A DNA stretch of 9,214 bases. Source: an uncultured Oscillospiraceae bacterium. GTDB lineage: Bacteria > Bacillota > Clostridia > Oscillospirales > Oscillospiraceae. The translations under genes were made by a program, and so were the position numbers. Positions within the stretch are counted from its first letter, which is position 1, and every line of letters starts with the position of its first letter. Where the stretch lies: contig CAKTEB010000087.1 in assembly GCA_934546685.1 (NCBI GenBank), positions 1 to 9,214 of the forward strand. Direction: 5' to 3'. A model generated the notes under the pieces. It did no database searches. It saw only the letters and a list, made by a program, of their open reading frames with translations, and was not told where the DNA came from. Shown in pieces: positions 1 through 6,297 of this stretch.

Positions 1-1147
1 GGAAGGAGGAGGACAGGATCAACGTCACAGCCCCAAGGGGCAGGCTCAGGCAGCAGGTCCGCAGGGCGATGACGCCGATGGACAGCATGGTGTCCGAGGC
101 GCTGAACATCCGCAGCAGCTGGGTGGGGATGTTTTCAAAGACAAGAACCTCAATCACCATTAGCACCAGCGCGGATTTCAGGGCCAGGGAGACGGTCTGA
201 CGGACCCGGTCCATGCGCCCGGCTCCGTAGTTGTAGGAGATCATGGGGATGGTACCGTTGTTGAGGCCAAAGATGGGCATGAAAGCAAAGCTCTGGAGCT
301 TCAGCCAGATACCGAAGACTGCGGTGGCTGTGGTGGAGAAGGCCAGGAGGATTTGATTCAGGCAGAAGCTCATGGCGGAGCTGAGACCCACGGTGATCAT
401 GGAGGGAATGGCCACGGAGAAAATATTCTTCAGGATTTCACCGGAGGGGCGCATATACCGGAAGCGGAGCCGAATGTTCTTCTCCTTGATGGTCAGCAGG
501 GTCAGGGCCACCAGGGCGGCGCAGATCTGGCCCAGCACTGTGGCTACGGCGGCACCGGCAACCCCCAGCTTCGGGAAGGGGCCGATGCCGAAGATCAGCA
601 GGGGATCGAAGATGATATTGAAGATGGCGCCGGTGGCCTGAGAGATCATAGAGCCCACGGTGTTGCCAGTGGCCACCAGGAGCTTTTCAAAGTTCTGGCC
701 GAAGAAGGCGCCCGCACAGACCAGGCAGATCACGGACAGGTATTGGGTGCCAGCCTCTACGATCTCCGCCACATCGGTCTGCATGGTGTAGTAGGCCCGG
801 ACGCCGAAAAGGCCCACCAGCATAAACAGCACCGTATAGCAGGCGGACAGCACCACCGCCACATTGGCGATGCCCAGGGCCTTGTCCTGCTGGCCCTGGC
901 CGATGTAACGGGGAACCAGCGCGTTGACCGCCACACCGGTGCCCACGCCAATGGCGGTAATGATCTGCTGGAGCGGAAAGGCGATAGAGACAGCGGTCAG
1001 GGCGTTTTCGCTGATCCGGGCCACGAACATGGAGTCCACGATATTGTAAAGAGCCTGGATGAAAAACGAGATCATCATGGGGATGCTCATGGAGATCAGC
1101 AGCCGTCCGATGGGCATGGTCCCCAGCTTATTCTGTTGTGTATTCAA
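1..1147 (-). CDS. MATE-family multidrug/Na+ antiporter (partial, C-terminus beyond window)
   Basis: This is a membrane exporter of the MATE family (multi antimicrobial extrusion), which uses a Na+ or H+ gradient to expel cationic compounds. Reading the minus strand from 1147 gives 382 uninterrupted codons to the window edge. MATE family members run about 450 residues, so roughly 65 C-terminal residues are missing. The protein shows repeated hydrophobic helices and typical motifs: ALYNIVDSMFVAR near residues 32-44, a V-P-R-Y-IG-QG loop near 78-84, FNIIFDPLLIFGIG at 176-189, GVAGAAVATVLGQ near 195-207, and NNGTIPMISYNYGAG near 296-310, where the second MATE lobe ends. It ends at the edge in LILSSSF, as expected just before the helix that often carries FQALG. 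The start is taken as TTG at 1145-1147 because GGAGG (1158-1162) lies 10 nt upstream; an ATG at 1115-1117 lacks a good ribosome binding site. It resembles the MepA-type subgroup, but substrate cannot be inferred. The gene is divergent from groES. Confidence 0.92.
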   Translation of the reverse strand, partial: MNTQQNKLGTMPIGRLLISMSIPMMISFFIQALYNIVDSMFVARISENALTAVSIAFPLQQIITAIGVGTGVAVNALVPRYIGQGQQDKALGIANVAVVLSACYTVLFMLVGLFGVRAYYTMQTDVAEIVEAGTQYLSVICLVCAGAFFGQNFEKLLVATGNTVGSMISQATGAIFNIIFDPLLIFGIGPFPKLGVAGAAVATVLGQICAALVALTLLTIKEKNIRLRFRYMRPSGEILKNIFSVAIPSMITVGLSSAMSFCLNQILLAFSTTATAVFGIWLKLQSFAFMPIFGLNNGTIPMISYNYGAGRMDRVRQTVSLALKSALVLMVIEVLVFENIPTQLLRMFSASDTMLSIGVIALRTCCLSLPLGAVTLILSSSF

Positions 1148-1157
1148 ATGTATGCTT

Positions 1158-1162
1158 CCTCC
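1158..1162 (-). promoter_or_regulatory. Ribosome binding site fixing a TTG start for the MATE gene
   Basis: Minus-strand GGAGG lies 10 nt before TTG at 1147. It decides the start in favour of TTG over the ATG at 1117, which has only a weak purine stretch upstream. Confidence 0.7.
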
Positions 1163-1165
1163 AAT

Positions 1166-1182
1166 CACAGGGAGCCCCTGTG
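1166..1182 (-). promoter_or_regulatory. Dyad/hairpin in the leader of the MATE gene
   Basis: CACAGGG and CCCTGTG form a perfect 7-bp inverted repeat around a 3-nt centre. It begins about 8 nt after the predicted transcription start (about 1190) and ends 3 nt before the GGAGG of the MATE gene. It could be a repressor operator or an RNA hairpin next to the ribosome binding site. The symmetry is directly seen; the role is inference. Confidence 0.45.
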
Positions 1183-1196
1183 TTATTTGCCGCCCT

Positions 1197-1226
1197 ATCA
1201 TAGCACATTTGCGCGGAAAAAGGCAA
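1197..1226 (-). promoter_or_regulatory. Predicted sigma-A promoter of the MATE gene
   Basis: On the minus strand, TTGCCT (1226-1221) is followed by an 18-nt spacer and TATGAT (1202-1197). This matches 4/6 and 5/6 of the consensus, with transcription starting near 1190 and a short leader of about 43 nt. Confidence 0.6.
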
Positions 1227-1319
1227 CGGAATTCTTATTGTGGGGAACGCTGGAAATAGAAGCGGCGTGTTTAGAAAAAGTTCACAAGAAATAAATTCTG
1301 ATATTGTGCAAATTGACAC

Positions 1320-1348
1320 TTGTGAAATTGGGGACGCTGGGCTATTAT
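1320..1348 (+). promoter_or_regulatory. Predicted sigma-A promoter of groESL
   Basis: TTGTGA (1320-1325), a 17-nt spacer and TATTAT (1343-1348) place the start near 1355, so the CIRCE operator begins at about +1. This is the usual arrangement for HrcA-repressed groE operons. A perfect TTGACA at 1313-1318 lies 24 nt from the same -10 box, too far to serve it. Confidence 0.65.
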
Positions 1349-1355
1349 ATAGACG

Positions 1356-1382
1356 TTAGCACTCCGGATGTATGAGTGCTAA
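1356..1382 (+). promoter_or_regulatory. CIRCE operator (HrcA binding site)
   Basis: TTAGCACTC, nine bases, then GAGTGCTAA is an exact match to the CIRCE consensus, with both 9-bp arms perfect and the spacer of standard length. In Firmicutes and many other bacteria HrcA binds here and represses groE and dnaK operons, with release under heat stress when GroEL is occupied by unfolded protein. It starts at the predicted transcription start and also forms a hairpin at the mRNA 5' end. hrcA itself is not in the window. Confidence 0.97.
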
Positions 1383-1401
1383 ACACAACACCGTAGAACC
1401 T

Positions 1402-1426
1402 TTGACAGGCGTTTCTGCGCCGTCAA
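1402..1426 (+). promoter_or_regulatory. Hairpin in the groES leader
   Basis: The arms TTGAC-A-GGCG and CGCC-GTCAA pair as 5 bp plus 4 bp with one bulged A (1407), closed by a 6-nt loop TTTCTG. The hairpin ends 8 nt before AAGGAGG (1435-1441). It may stabilise the mRNA or tune translation. The pairing is seen in the sequence; function is inference. Confidence 0.5.
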
Positions 1427-1449
1427 TTATCTTTAAGGAGGAACCTCAA

Positions 1450-1734
1450 ATGAAACTTGTACCCCTCTCTGACAGAGTCATTGTTAAGATGACCGAGGTG
1501 GAGGAAACCACCGCCTCCGGTATCATTCTGGCGTCCAGCGCCAAGGAAAAGCCCACTGTGGCTGAGGTCATTGCAGTTGGCCCCGGCGGCATGGTGGACG
1601 GCCACGATGTCAAGATGACTGTTACCGTTGGCCAGAAGGTCATCTTTGCCAGATACGCCGGCACTGAAGTGAAGCTGGGCAAAGAAGAGTATACCATCGT
1701 TCGTCAGAGCGATATCCTTGCAGTTGTGGAATAA
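1450..1734 (+). CDS. groES: Co-chaperonin GroES (Hsp10)
   Basis: GroES is the heptameric lid of the GroEL folding chamber in the cytoplasm. The product is 94 residues, the normal length. It starts MKLVPLSDRVIVK, has the mobile loop around residues 16-34 with the hydrophobic GIIL at 24-27 that contacts GroEL, and has the V-G-P-G-G turn near 43-47. The start at 1450 is supported by AAGGAGG at 1435-1441 with an 8-nt spacer. An in-frame ATG at 1372 lies inside the CIRCE operator without a ribosome binding site and is rejected. It is the first gene of the groESL operon, 16 nt ahead of groEL, and is controlled through CIRCE. Confidence 0.98.
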   Translation: MKLVPLSDRVIVKMTEVEETTASGIILASSAKEKPTVAEVIAVGPGGMVDGHDVKMTVTVGQKVIFARYAGTEVKLGKEEYTIVRQSDILAVVE

Positions 1735-1750
1735 TTGGAGGTAATTTATC

Positions 1751-3394
1751 ATGGCTAAGCAGATTATTTTTGGCGAGGAAGCTCGCAAAAAGCTCCAGGC
1801 TGGCATCGATCAGCTGGCAAACACCGTTAAGGTCACCCTGGGCCCCAAGGGCCGCAATGTGGTTCTCAATAAGAAGTATGGCAATCCCCTCATCACCAAT
1901 GACGGCGTGACCATCGCCAAGGACGTGGAGCTGGAGGACGCCTTCGAGAACATGGGCGCAAGCCTGGTTCGTGAGGTCGCCACCAAGACCAACGATGTGG
2001 CTGGAGACGGCACCACCACCGCCACTGTTCTGGCCCAGGCTATTGTCAGCGAGGGCATCAAGAACGTCACCGCAGGCGCGAATCCCATGGTCATGCGCAA
2101 GGGCATCAGCAAGGCTGTGGCCGCTGCGGTCGAGGCGATCAAGGGCAACTCCCAGATGGTTTCCGGCTCCTCCGACATCGCTCGGGTAGGCACCGTTTCC
2201 TCCGGCGACGAGTCTGTCGGCGCACTGATCGCCGAGGCCATGGAGAAGGTCACCTCCAACGGCGTTATCACCATTGAAGAGGGCAAGACCGCTGAGACTC
2301 AGCTGGACGTTGTGGAAGGCATGGAGTTCGACCGCGGCTACCTGACCCCCTACATGGTCACCGACGCTGAGACCATGGAGTGCGTTATGGACGACGCCCT
2401 GCTGCTGATCACCGACAAGAAGATCTCCAGCATTCAGGATCTGCTGCCCATTCTGGAGCAGGTCATGAAGTCCGGCCAGAAGCTGGTCATTATCGCTGAG
2501 GACGTAGAGGGCGAGGCTCTGTCCACCCTGCTGCTGAACAAGATCCGCGGCGTGCTGAACGTTGCCTGCGTGAAGGCTCCTGGCTACGGCGACCGCCGCA
2601 AGGAGATGCTGAAGGATATCGCCATCCTCACCGGCGGCGAGGTCATCACCGGCGATCTCGACATGGATCTGAAGGACACCACCTTCGATCAGCTGGGCAA
2701 GGCCCATCAGGTCAAGATCACCAAGGACGACACCACCATCGTGGGCGGCGCTGGCGACACCGCTGCCATCCAGGCCCGTGTTGCTGAGATCAAGTCCCTG
2801 ATCTCCACCACCGAGTCCGAGTATGATAAAGAGAAGTACAACGAGCGTCTGGCAAAGCTGTCCGGCGGCGTGGCCGTCATTAAGGTCGGCGCCCAGACCG
2901 AGACCGAGATGCACGAGATGAAGCTCCGCATTGAGGACGCTCTGAACGCCACCCGCGCAGCTGTGGAAGAGGGCATCGTAGCCGGCGGCGGCACTGCTTA
3001 TGTGAACGCCATCCCCGCTGTCAATGCTCTGGTCGCTACCCTGGAGGGTGACGAGAAGACCGGCGCTCAGATCGTTGCCAAGGCTCTGGAGGCTCCTGTC
3101 CGCCAGATCGCCTATAACGCTGGTGTGGACGGCTCCGTGATTTTCGACCGGATCTCCAACTCCGGCAAGGTGGGCTTTGGCTACAACGCCTACACCGAGG
3201 AGTACTGCGATATGATCGGCACCGGCATTGTGGATCCCACCAAGGTGACCCGCAGCGCTCTGGAGAACGCCGCTTCCATCGCCTCCTGCGTGCTGACCAC
3301 CGAGAGCCTGGTGGCCGACAAGCCCGATCCTCAGCAGGATGCGGCCATCGCAGCCGCTCAGGCTTCCGCCGCTGCTGGCCAGGGCATGTATTGA
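1751..3394 (+). CDS. groEL: Chaperonin GroEL (Hsp60)
   Basis: GroEL is the ATP-driven double-ring chaperonin that folds cytoplasmic proteins together with GroES. The 547-residue product has the family's usual length. Visible motifs are the nucleotide-binding TLGPKGRNV (29-37), ITNDGVTIAKD (48-58) and GDGTTTAT (85-92), PGYGDRRKEML in the apical domain (277-287), the hydrophobic substrate and GroES binding helices (about 231-268), the catalytic Asp in RIEDAL (D396), and the chaperonin signature AAVEEGIVAGGG (403-414). GGAGG at 1737-1741 precedes ATG by 9 nt. Codon choice is strongly biased, as expected of a highly expressed gene. The C-terminus is alanine-rich and ends AAAGQGMY instead of the GGM repeats found in many GroELs. 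It is the second gene of the CIRCE-controlled operon and is followed by a strong terminator. Confidence 0.99.
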   Translation: MAKQIIFGEEARKKLQAGIDQLANTVKVTLGPKGRNVVLNKKYGNPLITNDGVTIAKDVELEDAFENMGASLVREVATKTNDVAGDGTTTATVLAQAIVSEGIKNVTAGANPMVMRKGISKAVAAAVEAIKGNSQMVSGSSDIARVGTVSSGDESVGALIAEAMEKVTSNGVITIEEGKTAETQLDVVEGMEFDRGYLTPYMVTDAETMECVMDDALLLITDKKISSIQDLLPILEQVMKSGQKLVIIAEDVEGEALSTLLLNKIRGVLNVACVKAPGYGDRRKEMLKDIAILTGGEVITGDLDMDLKDTTFDQLGKAHQVKITKDDTTIVGGAGDTAAIQARVAEIKSLISTTESEYDKEKYNERLAKLSGGVAVIKVGAQTETEMHEMKLRIEDALNATRAAVEEGIVAGGGTAYVNAIPAVNALVATLEGDEKTGAQIVAKALEAPVRQIAYNAGVDGSVIFDRISNSGKVGFGYNAYTEEYCDMIGTGIVDPTKVTRSALENAASIASCVLTTESLVADKPDPQQDAAIAAAQASAAAGQGMY

Positions 3395-3415
3395 TTCAAA
3401 AAAGAAACTGCTTTT

Positions 3416-3455
3416 CGGGCAGAAATTCGGGAAACCGAGTTTCTGCCCGTTTTCT
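3416..3455 (+). terminator. Rho-independent terminator of groESL
   Basis: A 15-bp stem (3416-3430 with 3435-3449) containing one U-G wobble is closed by a GAAA tetraloop and followed by TTTTCT (3450-3455). It lies 21 nt after the groEL stop and separates the operon from the hprK promoter. Confidence 0.93.
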
Positions 3456-3474
3456 CTGTCTGGGGCCGGGAGGC

Positions 3475-3503
3475 TTGCCAAATGGGGAACTTCGGAGTAT
3501 AAT
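3475..3503 (+). promoter_or_regulatory. Predicted sigma-A promoter of hprK
   Basis: TTGCCA (3475-3480), a 17-nt spacer and a perfect TATAAT (3498-3503) put the start near 3510. AAAGGAG (3521-3527) sits 8 nt before the hprK ATG. With the groESL terminator just upstream, hprK appears to be transcribed independently. Confidence 0.8.
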
Positions 3504-3535
3504 GGACTCATCTATGTGGAAAAGGAGCCCAAGCC

Positions 3536-4480
3536 ATGTCCCTATTTACCGTTTCCCTGGCCCATCTCACCAAGGAGTTCAAGCTGGAGATGCTCTACCG
3601 GTCCTCGGATTTTGAGAAGATCCAGATCACTGTGGAGGACGTGAACCGGCCGGCCCTGCAGCTGTCGGGATTCTTTGAGCACTTTGAACCGGCCCGAACC
3701 CAAGTCATCGGTATGGTAGAGGACACCTATCTGGCGGGATTGACCCCGGAGCAGCGGGTCATCGCCTTTGACCGGCTGTTTTCCTATCGGCCCCCGGCAC
3801 TGATCTTTGCCCGGCATTTAGAGCCCTGCAACGAGTGCATGGTCATGGCCCGGAAGTACAATATCACCATCCTCCGTACCGACGAGACCACTTCGGAGCT
3901 GGTCTCCACCATGATCGCCACCCTGAAGCACTATCTGGCCCCCCGGCTCACCCGCCACGGCGTGCTGGTGGAGGTTCACGGCGAGGGTATGCTGCTGCTG
4001 GGAGAAAGCGGCGTGGGCAAGAGCGAGGCGGCCATTGAGCTGATCAAGCGCGGCCACCGTCTCATTGCCGACGACGCGGTGGAGATCAAGAAGGAGGGCG
4101 CCTATGTGCTTTCTGGCTCCGCGCCGGAGCTGATCCGCAATTATATCGAGCTCCGGGGCATCGGCGTTATCAACGTGGCGAAGCTCTTCGGTATGGGCGC
4201 GGTCAAGGAATCTGCCAACATCGACATGGTGGTGAACCTGGAGGCCTGGCGGGACGATGTGCTCTATGACCGGCTGGGCGTGGAGAATGAATTCACCACG
4301 ATCCTGGGGGTCAAGGTGCCCAATCTGACCATCCCGGTGAAGCCCGGCAGAAACCTGGCGGTGATCCTGGAAGTGGCGGCCATGAACAACCGCCAGAAGA
4401 AGATGGGCTACAACGCAGCGCTGGAATTTACCGAGCAGATCAACAAGCATTTTGACGAGACCATGGCTGCGGAGAACTGA
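3536..4480 (+). CDS. hprK: HPr kinase/phosphorylase
   Basis: HprK phosphorylates the phosphocarrier HPr on Ser46 using ATP or pyrophosphate, and removes the phosphate by phosphorolysis. It thereby controls CcpA-dependent catabolite repression and sugar uptake in Gram-positive bacteria. The 314-residue product matches the family length. An N-terminal domain (about 1-130) precedes the kinase domain. That domain has the conserved His in RHGVLVEVHG (H141), the P-loop GESGVGKS (156-163), the acidic pair in LIADDAVEI (D179, D180), the family signature NYIELRGIGVINV (202-214), and IPVKPGRNLAVILEVAAMNN near the C-terminus (266-285). The start is supported by AAAGGAG at 8 nt. HPr and the rest of the PTS are not in the window. 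No canonical terminator with a T-run follows; the hairpin-rich segment after 4500 may do that job. Confidence 0.97.
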   Translation: MSLFTVSLAHLTKEFKLEMLYRSSDFEKIQITVEDVNRPALQLSGFFEHFEPARTQVIGMVEDTYLAGLTPEQRVIAFDRLFSYRPPALIFARHLEPCNECMVMARKYNITILRTDETTSELVSTMIATLKHYLAPRLTRHGVLVEVHGEGMLLLGESGVGKSEAAIELIKRGHRLIADDAVEIKKEGAYVLSGSAPELIRNYIELRGIGVINVAKLFGMGAVKESANIDMVVNLEAWRDDVLYDRLGVENEFTTILGVKVPNLTIPVKPGRNLAVILEVAAMNNRQKKMGYNAALEFTEQINKHFDETMAAEN

Positions 4481-4500
4481 GGCGGGAGAATAAGATACAG

Positions 4501-4532
4501 TGAGCAGGGGACGGCATTGCCGTCCCCTGTGG
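4501..4532. repeat. 32-bp palindromic repeat, copy 1
   Basis: The unit begins TGAGCAGGGGACGGC and ends CCGTCCCCTGTGG. Its core is an 11-bp perfect stem (CAGGGGACGGC with its complement, 4505-4529) around ATT. A second copy at 4692-4723 is in direct orientation and identical except for 3 of the 4 central bases. No T-run follows, so it is not a classical terminator. It resembles dispersed REP-type palindromes, but only two copies are visible here. Confidence 0.85.
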
Positions 4533-4587
4533 AGACCGTCAAAGAAGTTCATAGAGTGATATGCGATTGAGCAGCAGGGGGAAGAGT

Positions 4588-4611
4588 GAAGGGGGGCAAG
4601 GCCCGCCCTTC
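4588..4611. repeat. Hairpin between the two palindromic repeats (first inner)
   Basis: GAAGGGGGGC pairs with GCCC-G-CCCTTC as 10 bp with one bulged G (4605) around an AAG loop. There is no T-run after it. It is one of three unrelated stem-loops lying between the 32-bp repeats. Confidence 0.55.
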
Positions 4612-4623
4612 GCGTTCAATCAA

Positions 4624-4658
4624 ACGGATTTTTGAACGTTTCAAGTTCAAAAATCCGT
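4624..4658. repeat. 14-bp inverted repeat (second inner hairpin)
   Basis: ACGGATTTTTGAAC (4624-4637) and its exact complement (4645-4658) flank a 7-nt loop GTTTCAA. The pairing is perfect and the stem AT-rich. No T-run follows on the plus strand, so it is unlike a standard terminator. Confidence 0.85.
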
Positions 4659-4661
4659 AGG

Positions 4662-4694
4662 TCAGCTTGTCAAAAACTTTTTTTGACAAGCTGA
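4662..4694. repeat. 15-bp inverted repeat (third inner hairpin)
   Basis: TCAGCTTGTCAAAAA (4662-4676) and its exact complement (4680-4694) surround a 3-nt CTT. The A5/T5 tract lies next to the loop, inside the stem. The right arm overlaps the first three bases of palindromic repeat copy 2 (4692-4694), so the two structures abut. Confidence 0.85.
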
Positions 4695-4723
4695 GCAGGG
4701 GACGGCGATACCGTCCCCTGTGG
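4692..4723. repeat. 32-bp palindromic repeat, copy 2
   Basis: This is a direct copy of the 4501-4532 unit, with 29 of 32 bases identical and the differences confined to the centre. The stem here is 10 bp (4696-4705 with 4711-4720) around CGATA. It lies 43 nt before the second MATE gene. Confidence 0.85.
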
Positions 4724-4766
4724 TCTGCCCTTGGAGAAAAGACACTTTTAGGAAAGGAAGAATCGC

Positions 4767-6134
4767 ATGCGTTCTGGAAAGAACGGAACAACGCTGCTGA
4801 CAGAGGGCAGCATCTTAGGAAAACTATTTGGCTTTGCGGTGCCGCTGTTTCTGGGCAATCTGTTCCAGCAGCTCTACAACACCTGCGACTCTCTGATCGT
4901 GGGAAACTTTGTGGGCAGTGAGGCCCTGGCGGCGGTGAGCTCCTCTGGCAGCCTGATCTTTCTGCTGGTGGGATTGTTCAACGGCGTGGCCATGGGCGCC
5001 GGCGTGGTCATCGCCCGGTACTTTGGCGCCCGGGAGCAGGAGCATATGCGTCAGGCCATCCATGCCACGGTGTTCTTCGGCATTGCGGCGGGTCTGGCTC
5101 TGACGGTATTGGGCATTGTGCTGACGCCTCTGCTGCTTCGATGGATGGGCACGCCGGAATCCGTGCTGCCCCAGTCCATCATCTACTTTCGGGTGTACTT
5201 CGCCGGGGCCCTGGCGGTGGTCATGTATAACGTGGCGGTGGGCGTTTTGCAGGCGGTGGGTGATTCGCGTCATCCTCTGTATTATCTGATGTTCTCCTCC
5301 GGAGTCAACGTGGTGCTGGATCTGCTGTTCGTGGCGGTGCTGGGTTTTGGCGTAGGCGCGGCGGCACTGGCCACCACCATTGCCCAGAGCCTCAGCGCGA
5401 TCCTGGCCTTCCATCGGCTGACCCGGCCCGGTACAGAGTATCAGGTGGAGTGGCGGAAGGTGCGGCTGGATGTGCCCATGCTGAAACGGATCCTGGCCAT
5501 CGGCCTGCCCTCTGGCGTACAGAACTCCATCATCTCCCTGGCTAACGTGATCGTTCAGTCCAACATCAACCAGTTCGGGGCCCATGCCATGGCGGGCTGC
5601 GGCGTGTATTTCAAGATCGAGGGCTTTGGCTTTCTGCCCATCACCTGCTTTGCCATGGCCCTTTCCACCTTTGTGAGCCAGAATCTCGGGGCGGGGAAGC
5701 AGGATCGGGTCAAAAAGGGCAGCCTTTACGGCACCCTCTGCTCCATGGCTATCGCCGAGGTGGTGGGGGTCATCGTCTGCACCGCGGCCCCCTGGCTCAT
5801 GGCGGCCTTTAACCGGGATCCGGATGTCATCAGCTACGGGGTGCGCCAGGCGCATATCGAGGCGCTGTTCTGGTGCCTGCTGGGCCTCAGCCACTGCTGC
5901 GCGGGCATCCTGCGGGGCGCTGGCAAGGCAAAGGTATCCATGATCGTGATGCTGCTGTGCTGGTGCGCCATCCGTATCACCTATATCACCATTACCGTGT
6001 CTATCATCCCGGATATCCGGGTGGTATTCTGGGCGTATCCCATCACCTGGACCCTCAGCGGCACCATGTTCCTGATCTACTTCAAAACCCAGTGGAAAAA
6101 GGTGATTTCCAGGGAGCTCTCAACAGTGGAGTAA
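4767..6134 (+). CDS. MATE-family efflux transporter
   Basis: This is a complete 455-residue MATE exporter, predicted to span the cytoplasmic membrane with about 12 helices and to expel organic cations or drugs using an ion gradient. The N-terminal lobe shows PLFLGNLFQQLYNTCDSLIVGNFVG (P26 and D41 are typical) and the GAGVVIARYFGA loop near 77-88. The interlobe loop falls around residues 215-240. The second lobe begins at LAIGLPSGVQNSI (243-255) and carries SQNLGAGKQDR near 304-314. It ends with a short basic tail. The ATG at 4767 follows AGGAAG (4755-4760) at 6 nt. It belongs to a different MATE subgroup from the partial exporter at the left edge, judged by low similarity in the motifs. Substrate is unknown. 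No convincing promoter is seen between the repeats and the start, so read-through from hprK is possible. A terminator follows. Confidence 0.95.
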   Translation: MRSGKNGTTLLTEGSILGKLFGFAVPLFLGNLFQQLYNTCDSLIVGNFVGSEALAAVSSSGSLIFLLVGLFNGVAMGAGVVIARYFGAREQEHMRQAIHATVFFGIAAGLALTVLGIVLTPLLLRWMGTPESVLPQSIIYFRVYFAGALAVVMYNVAVGVLQAVGDSRHPLYYLMFSSGVNVVLDLLFVAVLGFGVGAAALATTIAQSLSAILAFHRLTRPGTEYQVEWRKVRLDVPMLKRILAIGLPSGVQNSIISLANVIVQSNINQFGAHAMAGCGVYFKIEGFGFLPITCFAMALSTFVSQNLGAGKQDRVKKGSLYGTLCSMAIAEVVGVIVCTAAPWLMAAFNRDPDVISYGVRQAHIEALFWCLLGLSHCCAGILRGAGKAKVSMIVMLLCWCAIRITYITITVSIIPDIRVVFWAYPITWTLSGTMFLIYFKTQWKKVISRELSTVE

Positions 6135-6177
6135 GGAAACAATGCGCTTGTAGCAGAAACACGTCAAATAGAGAAGG

Positions 6178-6206
6178 AAGGGGCCGGAGACCGGCCCCTT
6201 TCGTTA
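6178..6206 (+). terminator. Terminator after the second MATE gene
   Basis: AAGGGGCCGG (6178-6187) and CCGGCCCCTT (6191-6200) form a perfect 10-bp GC-rich stem with an AGA loop, followed by a short, interrupted T stretch (TCGTTA). The stem is strong and the T-run poor. Confidence 0.75.
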
Positions 6207-6297
6207 TGAAAATGCAGTTTCTCTGTCAAAGTAATGCTTTACAGTGCTGAAATGAAAAACAAATGCAACAATTATAGCAAAAATGCAAAGAGAACAC

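Noticed and set aside
353..1294. 313-codon plus-strand frame opposite the left MATE gene
   Set aside because: The minus strand encodes a clear MATE exporter through this region; the plus frame is Gly/His/Asp-rich noise.
1402..1430. Second groES promoter (TTGACA 1402-1407, AATTAT 1425-1430)
   Set aside because: The spacing is 17 nt, but transcription would start inside the ribosome binding site, leaving no usable leader. The TTGACA is better explained as part of the leader hairpin.
1372..1449. N-terminal extension of GroES from ATG at 1372
   Set aside because: The ATG lies in the CIRCE spacer and has no ribosome binding site, while AAGGAGG sits at the right distance from 1450, which gives the normal 94-residue protein.
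1640..3511. 623-codon open frame on the minus strand opposite groEL
   Set aside because: It is a shadow of the strongly codon-biased groEL gene. The translation is Gly, Leu, His and Asp-rich low-complexity sequence without family features, and groEL is certain.
4683..4712. Promoter for the second MATE gene with TTGACA at 4683-4688
   Set aside because: The only -10 candidate at a usable spacing, GATACC after 18 nt, matches the consensus at just three positions, and the TTGACA is part of a hairpin arm.
4501..4723. CRISPR array
   Set aside because: There are only two repeat copies, 191 bp apart, with structured non-spacer sequence between them and no cas genes.
4824..5894. 356-codon minus-strand frame opposite the second MATE gene
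   Set aside because: His/Gln/Gly-rich shadow of a well-supported membrane transporter gene.
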